A stretch of 8,568 nt of DNA from Bacillota bacterium (GTDB lineage Bacteria > Bacillota > Clostridia > Lachnospirales > Lachnospiraceae): the NCBI GenBank assembly GCA_023419655.1, contig JAEZXP010000133.1:1-8568 (forward strand). Direction: 5' to 3'. Both the position numbers and the translations under genes were made by a program. Below the pieces are notes generated by a model. That model saw nothing but the letters and a program-made list of their open reading frames with translations. It ran no database searches and was not told the DNA's origin. Positions 1 to 5,893 of the stretch are shown piece by piece (within the stretch, counting starts at the first letter, position 1; every line of letters starts with the position of its first letter).

Positions 1-551
1 GCATAGGTCAGGATAACCGTTTTGATTCCCGTCGCATTTAATGCATCGATTTCATCCCGGACATCCTGCTGCGTGGGAACCCTCTGCGATGCATAAACGC
101 CGTCTACAAAGGCACCCGGGTCTATAAATGCCGTCGTTACCAACGGAACCGCGCGGTTTGTTGATGATGTTTCAATTACAGTCATGGTATCGCTAAGCTG
201 TGCAATGGTATTTCCGGATTTTGAAACAATAGCGTTTACCGTATATACCCCGCTTAACGCAGATGTATCCACGAACACATTAAATAATTCATTCGATTGT
301 GCACCAACATGTTTCGTTATCGGTGTAAGATTTTGTGTCACGCCATTTTGTGTGAGGCTAAGATTGACCGTGTAATTACCGGCGGTGTTATCATTATAAA
401 CACCCACTCTTATTTCCGCCTTGATTTTGTTTGAAATCGGTCCATTCGGAACTAAAGTCATTGAAGCTGTACTTGATGTATTCATTGCAGTCACAGGTGC
501 AGGAAATACCAGCAATACAACTGACAGAATTATCGCTGCCGCTTTTTTCAT
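1..551 (-). CDS. Secreted protein, beta-sandwich N-terminus plus start of a possible DUF4434/TIM-barrel domain (partial, C-terminus off window)
   Basis: The frame is open from an ATG at 551 to the window edge, giving 183 complete codons and no stop, so the gene continues to the left. Residues 1-22 form a signal peptide: KK at positions 2-3, a hydrophobic core IILSVVLLVF, then a PVTA-type cleavage site. There is no lipobox cysteine, so a secreted rather than lipid-anchored protein is expected. Residues about 30-127 are rich in alternating hydrophobic, Thr and Asn residues and read like an Ig-like/CARDB-type beta-sandwich. From about residue 136 the pattern changes to TAFIDPGAF followed by PTQQDVRDEIDALNATGIK and TVILTY. 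This resembles the first strand and helix of a DUF4434-type glycosidase-like barrel, where a helix is followed by 'G(I/M)xTVIL'. The barrel assignment is inferred from a short segment. AGGAGG (563-568) lies 11 nt before the start. It may be a surface or secreted polysaccharide-active protein serving the adjacent sugar genes. Confidence 0.8.
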   Translation of the reverse strand, partial: MKKAAAIILSVVLLVFPAPVTAMNTSSTASMTLVPNGPISNKIKAEIRVGVYNDNTAGNYTVNLSLTQNGVTQNLTPITKHVGAQSNELFNVFVDTSALSGVYTVNAIVSKSGNTIAQLSDTMTVIETSSTNRAVPLVTTAFIDPGAFVDGVYASQRVPTQQDVRDEIDALNATGIKTVILTY

Positions 552-628
552 AATATAGACAACCTCCTTTAGTTTTTTATCATCTATTCTTTCGTGTTTT
601 CCCTGACCAGCCACATCATTCCTCATAA

Positions 629-634
629 ATTATA
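629..634 (-). promoter_or_regulatory. Possible -10 element for the secreted-protein gene
   Basis: Read leftward, TATAAT lies 78 nt upstream of the ATG at 551, in the roughly 100-bp gap after the mutarotase gene. No good TTGACA-like -35 is present about 17 bp upstream, so this is weak. The gap holds no intrinsic terminator, so read-through from the mutarotase gene is also possible. Confidence 0.25.
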
Positions 635-652
635 CAGTTCATCATATTTTTT

Positions 653-991
653 TCATGATTGCTCTTTCAGTTTTTCTTTTAAGCTGAATATCTTTCTGAC
701 AGGCTCTATTTTGTCTTTTCCCGTGTAATTAACATTGCTTACAAAGAAATCATCCATTTTCTTCTGCCATTTTTTATTGGTTTCATTCCTTGAGAGATTT
801 TCGATGAACAAATCAAAGCTCTCACAGGCATACGTAATAATGCACTGCGTTCCATTTAAAAATATCTCAAGGTTTTCTGCTCCGGATTCTCTTAACGCCC
901 ATAATTGCTCTTGCCAGCAATTATCATGTACTTCTATATATTCCTCAATCTTTTCCGGATTTAATTCATATACCGCACAATAGTTATTCAT
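653..991 (-). CDS. RhaM-like L-rhamnose/L-fucose-type mutarotase
   Basis: 112 aa, close to the usual ~104 aa of the L-rhamnose mutarotase (RhaM/YiiL, DUF718) family. Members interconvert alpha and beta anomers of a 6-deoxy sugar in the cytoplasm before isomerisation. The N-terminal pattern NPEKIEEYIEVHDNCW matches the RhaM pattern NP....EY...H, and Tyr18 and His22 fall at the same numbers as the Tyr/His pair of E. coli RhaM as I recall them. The rest also fits the small ferredoxin-like fold: 'GAENLEIFL' strand, 'NKKWQKKMDDFF' helix and 'EPVRKIFSL' final strand. The C-terminus carries about 8 extra charged residues. The start overlaps the end of the upstream cupin gene by 8 nt (ATGAATAA) with GGAGG at 997-1001, so translation is probably coupled. 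No rhaA/rhaB/rhaD is in view, so the substrate need not be rhamnose. Family call is firm; sugar specificity unknown. Confidence 0.88.
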   Translation of the reverse strand: MNNYCAVYELNPEKIEEYIEVHDNCWQEQLWALRESGAENLEIFLNGTQCIITYACESFDLFIENLSRNETNKKWQKKMDDFFVSNVNYTGKDKIEPVRKIFSLKEKLKEQS

Positions 992-1478
992 ATGTTCCTC
1001 CGGTAATTTCCACCTTATTTTCTAACCGTATGACAATGCAGTCATTTGCATAGGTGCGTTCGGGTAGTATTACCAGTGTATGAACAACTTTGTTTTCACA
1101 GGGAAAGGGCGCGCCGTGCCATACACCCGCCTTTAAAATTACAGCCGTACCTCTGGGAACCCGAAAAGCTCTCAGTCTTTCTGCCGGAACATCTGCCGGT
1201 GTTGCAGCACCGACAAATACGATGACATCCCCGTCAAGCGGGACGGTAACCTCTTCGGTATAAGAATGGGCCTCCGCTTCATCAATGACAAGCTCCCGCG
1301 GTGTTAATTTACAGCAGGATAAGGAAGCCGCTTTTCCTCCAAGGTTACAATCCTGCATGTCCCTGTAAAACGCAACCGGAATATTCCCTATGGCCTCTCC
1401 CTCCGGTTCGATAAGATTTACATAAGAGCCAAAGGGCAAAAACTCCTTTAAGCTTAATTCCTCAACTTTAATCATCAT
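984..1478 (-). CDS. AllA-like (ureidoglycolate lyase family) cupin, substrate unknown
   Basis: 164 aa, the normal size for the ureidoglycolate lyase/hydrolase (AllA, PF04115) cupin family. Visible hallmarks are an N-terminal 'LSLKEFLPFGSYVNL' (family 'F.pfG..i'), a central 'HSYTEEVTVPLDGDVIVFVG' corresponding to the 'H...Q.FipL.g..ylv.va' stretch (His71, Glu75/76), then 'LRAFRVPRGTAVILKAGVWHG' matching the family 'AF...G.gv.y..gtWH' with His121. A late His133 may also face the barrel. The true AllA reaction belongs to allantoin breakdown, but no allantoin genes are here. In this context an enzyme acting on a sugar-derived acid, or a lyase/isomerase of a keto acid, is more likely. It starts 11 nt after the creatininase-family gene, with GGAGG at the stop codon of that gene. 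ATG 1478 is followed at once by a second ATG (1475), and either could be used. Confidence 0.75.
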   Translation of the reverse strand: MMIKVEELSLKEFLPFGSYVNLIEPEGEAIGNIPVAFYRDMQDCNLGGKAASLSCCKLTPRELVIDEAEAHSYTEEVTVPLDGDVIVFVGAATPADVPAERLRAFRVPRGTAVILKAGVWHGAPFPCENKVVHTLVILPERTYANDCIVIRLENKVEITGGTYE

Positions 1479-1489
1479 TCCTATCCTCC

Positions 1490-2218
1490 TTAGACAATTG
1501 TTTCATTCCAATATTCAAAGATATCCTTGATAAGCTTCTCACCATGCATGATGCTGGCATCCTTTGCAGACTGGCAGAACCATTCATCACTATCCTTCTG
1601 CCTGTCTATATCCACTGCCTGGGGACAGGCGGCCCATAATAGCGAGGTTTCATTAAATCCTGCATGGTCCAGAGGCATTTCTTCTCCGGGAACTCTTCTC
1701 ATGACCGGCATAACCTTAAACCAGTTCCACGGATTATCATTGCTTTCTAAGGTGTCTGCAAAATCATTATTTTCCGGCTTGCCCCACCATCCGATTCCTC
1801 TGGTATCCTCTAAATATTCAAAAAGCAGTTTTTTTGCCGCTTTTAAGCATGCCAGCTCGGTGGGATTCGGCGCTTCTGACTGATGGATAATCAGCAGATA
1901 AAAGTTCCTCCATCCGCCGTATAAAAGGGATTTTAAAATATTGTATACATATTGCTCAAACACATCACAATCTACATGGATAGAGTTCTTTTCCGGCCCT
2001 GCCACACAGTAGGAGGATGGTCCATACCAAATCGGCGGTGCCAGTACGATATCTTTTTGCTGCTCAAATCTCTGCAAAAGATGATACGGAATAAGCACAT
2101 CGCAGCCTAAAGCGCAGTGCCCGGCATGGTATTCCAGAACACCGACCGGTATACACAGCGGCCATCCTTCTTTTTTTGCCTTTTCTAATTCCTTTGGAAA
2201 ACCGAATTCTAATCTCAT
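1490..2218 (-). CDS. Creatininase-family metallohydrolase, substrate unknown
   Basis: 242 aa, typical for the creatininase family (PF02633), which are metal-dependent cytoplasmic hydrolases that open cyclic amides and related rings. The N-terminal signature 'PVGVLEYHAGHCALGCD' corresponds to 'P.Gs.EqHGpHLPlgtD' and supplies Glu29, His31 and Asp40, equivalent to the creatininase Zn/Mn ligands Glu34, His36 and Asp45. The second signature, usually NGHGGN or NGHYEN, is here 'IIHQSEAPN' (His112, Glu115), an unusual form. The third, usually HAGE.ETS, is 'DHAGFNETS' (184-192) with Phe for Glu. It is the first gene of block 2, with AAGGAG at 2228-2233, 9 nt before the ATG. Its company (mutarotase, cupin, sugar regulator) argues against creatinine and for a ring-opening step on a sugar or cyclitol derivative. 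I recall that the Thermotoga inositol-pathway hydrolase IolN may belong to this fold, but I cannot verify that here. Confidence 0.85.
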   Translation of the reverse strand: MRLEFGFPKELEKAKKEGWPLCIPVGVLEYHAGHCALGCDVLIPYHLLQRFEQQKDIVLAPPIWYGPSSYCVAGPEKNSIHVDCDVFEQYVYNILKSLLYGGWRNFYLLIIHQSEAPNPTELACLKAAKKLLFEYLEDTRGIGWWGKPENNDFADTLESNDNPWNWFKVMPVMRRVPGEEMPLDHAGFNETSLLWAACPQAVDIDRQKDSDEWFCQSAKDASIMHGEKLIKDIFEYWNETIV

Positions 2219-2246
2219 AAAAATCCTCTCCTTACCGCATATTTAT

Positions 2247-2275
2247 TTGCAATTTCAAATTAACTATATTATACT
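2247..2275 (+). promoter_or_regulatory. Sigma-A-type promoter of the AraC-family gene
   Basis: TTGCAA (2247-2252) and TATACT (2270-2275) are separated by exactly 17 bp. Transcription would begin near 2282, giving a leader of about 25 nt before the ATG at 2307. The upstream repeat half-site lies in the spacer and the other overlaps the start point, so a bound regulator would be expected to repress its own gene. Confidence 0.6.
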
Positions 2276-2285
2276 TAGAATTAAC
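2254..2285. promoter_or_regulatory. Candidate AraC-family operator: two direct repeats 21 bp apart
   Basis: The pattern TTnnAATTAAC occurs at 2254-2264 and again at 2275-2285, identical at all nine specified bases. The 21-bp period equals two helical turns, the usual spacing of tandem half-sites bound by an AraC-family dimer on one DNA face. It is directly upstream of the AraC-type gene. Binding by that protein is inferred. AT-rich chance repetition cannot be excluded. Confidence 0.5.
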
Positions 2286-2296
2286 AAAGCTCATAA
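2268..2296 (-). promoter_or_regulatory. Probable leftward promoter of block 2 with weak -35
   Basis: On the minus strand a perfect TATAAT occupies 2273-2268, with TTATGA (2296-2291) 17 bp upstream as a poor -35. The start point would be near 2261, giving a leader of about 43 nt before the creatininase-family ATG. The weak -35 would suit an activator-dependent promoter. An alternative -10, TAAATA at 2245-2240, is less convincing because it would leave almost no leader before the ribosome binding site. Confidence 0.4.
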
Positions 2297-2302
2297 AGGT
2301 GA
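2295..2302 (+). promoter_or_regulatory. Ribosome binding site deciding the AraC-type start
   Basis: AAAGGTGA lies 4 nt before the ATG at 2307. The same frame is open from a TTG at 2247, but that TTG is part of the -35 hexamer and upstream of the predicted start point, so it is unlikely to be translated. Confidence 0.65.
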
Positions 2303-2306
2303 TTGT

Positions 2307-3155
2307 ATGGCATATACTCATTACTATTTTGAATCAGATGAATCAAAATATGATACTTTTATAAAGAATCGTCCCCGTATTCTTTATACGGGTCTTGTAA
2401 AGGATGTCAAGAATTGGTATAGCGAGTCCAACAGTCATACCTTTTATGAACTTTTATTTTTTTATAAGGGCAGCGGCTCTATCTTTACCGATGGAAAAGA
2501 ACATCATGTAAACCCCGGTAATTTGGTTATCTATCATCCCGGCGTTGTTCACCGGGAGCAGGCAAGTGCCGACAATCCTTTTCATTTTGCTTTCTTGGCT
2601 TTTGAAGTTACCCAAGCATTGGAGGATTGTTTTCGTTTTTTACCCTCTAAGGAGAACGGTCCGGTCATCAATTCCGGAGAATACCGTTACCAGTTGGAAG
2701 ATACCTTTTCTCAGCTTTTAAATGAAGCGCAAAGTCACATTGATGGGTACGAAGTAATGTGCGAAAGCTTCCTTTCCTCAATTATTATACAAATCTCAAG
2801 AATCGATGCGGCGAATAAGGCAAATCCCATTGATTCAAATGAATCTCTGAAGGTTAAAAACTTTATTGATAATAACTTTACAAAAGACCTCACCTTGGAT
2901 GCTCTTTCAGAAATTGTATATGTCAGTAAGCATCATTTGGCGCATATGTTTAAAAACGAAATCGGAGTACCGCCAATCACATACCTTATCAATAAAAGGA
3001 TGGATGAGGCCAAGCGTCTGCTGACAGAAACCGATATGGGCATTTCCGAAATAAGCAGCATTATCGGTTATGACAATCAAAACTATTTCAGCCAGCTGTT
3101 CAAGAAAATTGTCGGCGAGTCACCGCTGCACTTCCGGCAGCATAATAGAAAGTAG
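2307..3155 (+). CDS. AraC-family transcriptional regulator with N-terminal cupin sensor
   Basis: 282 aa from the chosen ATG, the normal length for cupin-type AraC regulators. Residues about 42-100 form the AraC_binding cupin, with 'HTFYELLFFYKGSGSIF', 'VNPGNLVIYHPGVVH' and 'FHFAFLAFEV', which binds the sugar effector. Residues about 183-278 contain the paired helix-turn-helix DNA-binding domain: first HTH 'TLDALSEIVYVSKHHLAHMFK' (196-216), second HTH within 'ISEISSIIGYDNQNYFSQLFK' (246-266), then the closing signature 'GESPLHFR'. It is the only rightward gene in the window, diverging from block 2 and converging on block 1, and it ends in its own terminator. The most likely role is effector-dependent control of the adjacent catabolic genes, through the 21-bp-spaced repeats in its own promoter region. 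The inducer cannot be told from the sequence. Confidence 0.93.
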   Translation: MAYTHYYFESDESKYDTFIKNRPRILYTGLVKDVKNWYSESNSHTFYELLFFYKGSGSIFTDGKEHHVNPGNLVIYHPGVVHREQASADNPFHFAFLAFEVTQALEDCFRFLPSKENGPVINSGEYRYQLEDTFSQLLNEAQSHIDGYEVMCESFLSSIIIQISRIDAANKANPIDSNESLKVKNFIDNNFTKDLTLDALSEIVYVSKHHLAHMFKNEIGVPPITYLINKRMDEAKRLLTETDMGISEISSIIGYDNQNYFSQLFKKIVGESPLHFRQHNRK

Positions 3156-3157
3156 CT

Positions 3158-3199
3158 CAAAGCTCTATTAATAGCAATATCAATAGAGCTTTGTTTTTT
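3158..3199 (+). terminator. Rho-independent terminator after the AraC-type gene
   Basis: A perfect 12-bp stem (CAAAGCTCTATT, 3158-3169, pairing with 3182-3193) with a 12-nt loop is followed by six T (3194-3199). It begins 2 nt after the TAG stop. Read leftward the stem is followed by AGCTACTTTC, not a T tract, so it should terminate block 1 poorly if at all. Confidence 0.92.
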
Positions 3200-3202
3200 C
3201 TT

Positions 3203-4351
3203 CTATGCGTTAATAATGTTGTCGACAGCTTGTTGTTTTGCCAGGCATTCAACAATCCAGGAAAGCAGCCACGCTACATTATCTCCCGGTATGGGATTGG
3301 TATGGCCTGTTACTTCGATATATCCCGCCTCCGGCAAATTATCACCTGTATTGTCCATCAAGAACTTCCAGGCTCCCGCTAATAGCGGCTTAAAATATTC
3401 CTCATCCTCAAGCGACAATGCATCCCGTTCATCAAGCTTTAAAATTCCCATCATTGCTGCCGCAGTTAATCCCAGCCATTTGTCGTCCTTCCCTGTCATA
3501 CCGACGGAGCCGTCTTCAAAATAGCAATTCTCAAAAATCCATTTTATAGAGGACAAGCACTTTTCCCTGATATTTTTCGTAAGCTCACCCGGTTCGATAT
3601 AGCAGGACGCATCCAACAGGAATTCTGCAACGCCATAAGCAGAGTACACCCATCCGGCTTCATTGGCTGCCGTATCCGACATATGCTCAAAGTTTTTATC
3701 CGGCCATGGCCCAAGAGACCATGTTCCCAGCGCAGGATTCCATATACCGTCCTGGGTATTTTCTTTTTGGTCCGTCATAAAGTACCCTGCCAATTGCTTG
3801 ATATCGTACAATAATTCCTCGTCGCCTAAAAGCTCATAGGCCCGGACCAGTCCACGTCCTACATGGCATAAATCATCGGAAAAGCCAACATCCGTTGCCA
3901 GTTCAATGCCCTTTGTTCCCGGTAAATATCCGCATCTGAAATACGAACCCAGGGTTTCATCCTTTAGCTGGCGAAGCCAGTTTGCGATGAGCGTAGTATA
4001 CACCTTCATCTCAATGGACTTTAGAGGATTGTACTTTGCATACAGTGCTGCTGCTTCAAGTGCCATGCCGAATTTATATGCAATTTTCTCCGTTGTAATC
4101 AAATCACATATTAATTTAATATAAAATAGCATGTACTTATCCGCTGCCAGCTTATATCTTTCTTCCTTTGTCAAATCATAGAATTTGTACAATGCCCTTC
4201 CCATGAACGGTACTTCCATATATCGAAAGAGCGGTTTATAGTGCTCTGCAAAATAGGGGCATTTCTCTTTTAATATGATACCTCCTTCACCCTGCCATTC
4301 GACAAACTCGTCACAGATTGAGCGCATGGCATCCATAGGCATTCTGTTCAT
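3203..4351 (-). CDS. Helical-repeat protein, probable alpha/alpha-barrel (six-hairpin) sugar enzyme, function unknown
   Basis: 382 aa from the chosen start. I do not recognise a specific family. The sequence is almost all amphipathic helices arranged as repeated pairs, with Gly/aromatic-rich loops between them: 'CGYLPGTKG' (140-148), 'DDLCHVGRGLVRAYELLGDEE' spread over 159-179, 'GIWNPALGTWSLGPWPDKN' (202-220), 'NEAGWVYSAYGVAEFLLDA' (230-248), and 'FEDGSVGMTGKDDKWLGL' (278-295). This is how (alpha/alpha)6 toroids look, for example unsaturated-glycuronyl hydrolases, epimerases and related glycosidases, with active sites built from such loops. There is no signal peptide, so it acts in the cytoplasm, probably on an imported oligosaccharide or sugar derivative. 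It is the last gene of block 1, 25 nt after the isomerase gene. The frame is open upstream to an ATG at 4390, but that start would overlap the preceding gene and lacks a ribosome binding site. Confidence 0.6.
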   Translation of the reverse strand: MNRMPMDAMRSICDEFVEWQGEGGIILKEKCPYFAEHYKPLFRYMEVPFMGRALYKFYDLTKEERYKLAADKYMLFYIKLICDLITTEKIAYKFGMALEAAALYAKYNPLKSIEMKVYTTLIANWLRQLKDETLGSYFRCGYLPGTKGIELATDVGFSDDLCHVGRGLVRAYELLGDEELLYDIKQLAGYFMTDQKENTQDGIWNPALGTWSLGPWPDKNFEHMSDTAANEAGWVYSAYGVAEFLLDASCYIEPGELTKNIREKCLSSIKWIFENCYFEDGSVGMTGKDDKWLGLTAAAMMGILKLDERDALSLEDEEYFKPLLAGAWKFLMDNTGDNLPEAGYIEVTGHTNPIPGDNVAWLLSWIVECLAKQQAVDNIINA

Positions 4352-4358
4352 ATGCTTT

Positions 4359-4366
4359 CTCCTCAC
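4359..4366 (-). promoter_or_regulatory. Ribosome binding site deciding the helical-repeat protein start
   Basis: GTGAGGAG on the minus strand stands 7 nt before the ATG at 4351. This supports that start over the in-frame ATG at 4390, which lies inside the upstream coding region and would add 13 basic residues. Confidence 0.75.
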
Positions 4367-4376
4367 TTTCAGTCCA

Positions 4377-5879
4377 TTAAATTTCGACATATTTTACATT
4401 AATATAGTCTGCATATAATTTTAATTCTTCCGTATAGTCACCGTAGACAAGGCAGATATGATGTGCCACTCCCTCGTTTAAGATTCTCTGGATATAGTCC
4501 GTAACCTCATATTTGTCATGCTTAAAGTAAAACTGAGGCGCATAGGAGGGGCATTGATGAAGCTCCATGCATTCACCGGATGAGATAAGTATCTTCCATC
4601 CATTTTCCTCATTGATGATGCTTGCCAACGTAACCTTGCCGGGCTTGGAACAGTATTCGATAGAAAGACCGTTTCCTGTGAAATCCCACTTTTCCGGCGA
4701 CGGTGTCCACCGGCATTTTGACATGTCAGCCGCATGAATGACCGGGTCAACGACACCATGGTGCGTCAAAAGCATTGTATCCGATTTCTTGTCAAAGGCC
4801 GTCCACTCCAGAAATACCGGAAGCTTTCCGCTGATATAATTCAGAATATATTTCATAACCAGATTCGCCAGGTCTCCCTCATGGGTCGTCATGCAGTTCA
4901 TTTTTTCAGCACAATAGAAGGAAAAATCTGCGGACGCTCTTGTGCTTACCTCCACATGATGCTGGCCCAGTAATGTTAACGCATCAATTCCAAATCTCTG
5001 AATCAGCTTCTGTACGGCGATTCCTACACCTACGGATTTTTTCATGTCTTCATGGGTCACAATCTCCATGGGAGCCGGAATATCCTCTTTCAGAACAGAT
5101 ATAAAGTCTTCAATTTCCTTATCCTCAACCTTTTCCCATATTTTAAGCAGATGGGAAACATCCAGGTAAAGCACATTCGGCCCAAACACACCTTTTATCT
5201 TCGTCTTATCAATCTCGATATCATACATTCCCCTAAAGGTGTGTCCAAGCAGTCCTATATCCATCTTTTTAAGCCTGCGGATTAAATCTATGATGGTGAG
5301 ATGTCTGCCAATATGAACAAAGCTATTGTCATCCTCCAGTGAGCCTACGACAGCCTTATACGGACGGTTCATCTTCTTAAAGGCTCCTACCAGCTGGGCA
5401 TTTCCGACGAGTCCTTCGAAGCGGATAACATCCTTATTGCTCATGGTGCTCCAAAGGTTCTCCGTTGCCTGGCTTGCATAGATAATAACAGGAATCTGCG
5501 GCAAATGCTCCAGTGCTTCAATCGGAATAAAATCGGTCAGATATGTAGTCTCGTCAATGATAACGACATCTACACCAGCAGCGGCAAACATTTCCCCTGC
5601 ATCATAGGCTTTATCCAACGTATCCACCACGTCATCCGGCGAGGTAATATCATACTTATCTCCAAACCGCTCCTTCATGATGGAGACAAACTTCTTCGCA
5701 TCTCCCTTGATTTTTTGCTCCATATCGGTCTCCGGAAACATCGGCCACCATTCAAACCAGGCAAGCGGAAGCAGACCTACCCTTAATTTTCTCTCTTTTT
5801 GTTTTCTGTCCCTTGATATGATATCACCAACTGCTTCCTCTGTTGAAATTTCAAAAGACTTAATTTTATTCTCTGCCAT
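4377..5879 (-). CDS. FucI/AraA-type sugar isomerase paralogue A
   Basis: 500 aa, in the size range of L-arabinose isomerases. The family interconverts aldoses and ketoses with a bound divalent metal in the cytoplasm. The N-terminal Rossmann-like domain is visible ('LRVGLLPLAWFEWWPMFP', then 'AAGVDVVIIDETTY'), then a second domain ('KKMDIGLLGHTFRGMYDIEID'), then the catalytic core. Core motifs are 'THEGDLAN' (Glu334), 'PVFLEWTAFD' (Glu358), 'LLTHHGVVDP' (His373/374) and 'EGVAHHICLVYGDY' (His473/474), the last matching AraA 'GGAHH'. Glu334 and Glu358 are 24 residues apart, the spacing I recall for the E. coli FucI ligands Glu337 and Asp361, but here the second ligand is Glu as in AraA. Residues 1-30 are a charged extension absent from paralogue B. 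The ATG at 5879, 14 nt after gene B, has GGAGG in place. The longer frame to 6002 lies within gene B and is rejected. Substrate unknown. Confidence 0.85.
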   Translation of the reverse strand: MAENKIKSFEISTEEAVGDIISRDRKQKERKLRVGLLPLAWFEWWPMFPETDMEQKIKGDAKKFVSIMKERFGDKYDITSPDDVVDTLDKAYDAGEMFAAAGVDVVIIDETTYLTDFIPIEALEHLPQIPVIIYASQATENLWSTMSNKDVIRFEGLVGNAQLVGAFKKMNRPYKAVVGSLEDDNSFVHIGRHLTIIDLIRRLKKMDIGLLGHTFRGMYDIEIDKTKIKGVFGPNVLYLDVSHLLKIWEKVEDKEIEDFISVLKEDIPAPMEIVTHEDMKKSVGVGIAVQKLIQRFGIDALTLLGQHHVEVSTRASADFSFYCAEKMNCMTTHEGDLANLVMKYILNYISGKLPVFLEWTAFDKKSDTMLLTHHGVVDPVIHAADMSKCRWTPSPEKWDFTGNGLSIEYCSKPGKVTLASIINEENGWKILISSGECMELHQCPSYAPQFYFKHDKYEVTDYIQRILNEGVAHHICLVYGDYTEELKLYADYINVKYVEI

Positions 5880-5884
5880 AATAA

Positions 5885-5889
5885 CCTCC
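5885..5889 (-). promoter_or_regulatory. Ribosome binding site deciding the start of isomerase A
   Basis: GGAGG on the minus strand is 5 nt before the ATG at 5879. Two ATGs immediately upstream overlap or abut this site and the stop of isomerase B, so they cannot use it. Confidence 0.75.
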
Positions 5890-5893
5890 ATCA

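Larger units (their letters stand above)
2219..2306. promoter_or_regulatory. Divergent control region between block 2 and the AraC-type gene
   Basis: This 88-bp AT-rich gap holds all signals for two diverging genes: a rightward promoter for the regulator, a probable leftward -10 for the creatininase-family operon, two 21-bp-spaced direct repeats and both ribosome binding sites. No other gene can be fed by it. The individual sites are listed separately. Confidence 0.7.

Noticed and set aside
184..375. Plus-strand 63-codon frame at the left end
   Set aside because: It lies opposite the secreted-protein gene, which has a signal peptide, a ribosome binding site and an open frame to the edge.
735..983. 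Open frame on the plus strand opposite the mutarotase gene
   Set aside because: It is a shadow of a gene with clear family motifs, has no ribosome binding site and no recognisable protein features. The same applies to the plus-strand frames at 1527-1883, 3216-3524, 5505-5786, 6957-7220 and 7556-7789 and the minus-strand frame at 4478-4759.
984..1478. Allantoin catabolism, suggested by the AllA-like cupin
   Set aside because: No allantoinase, allantoate or ureidoglycolate genes are present. The family is also found outside purine degradation.
2247..2306. N-terminal extension of the AraC-type protein from a TTG at 2247
   Set aside because: The TTG coincides with the -35 hexamer and precedes the predicted transcription start. 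The ATG at 2307 has a proper ribosome binding site.
3158..3199. The hairpin as a bidirectional terminator for both converging genes
   Set aside because: The leftward side is followed by AGCTACTTTC rather than a T run, so only rightward termination is well supported.
4352..4390. Thirteen-residue extension of the helical-repeat protein from ATG 4390
   Set aside because: It overlaps the preceding coding region, has no ribosome binding site, and ATG 4351 has a well-placed GTGAGGAG.
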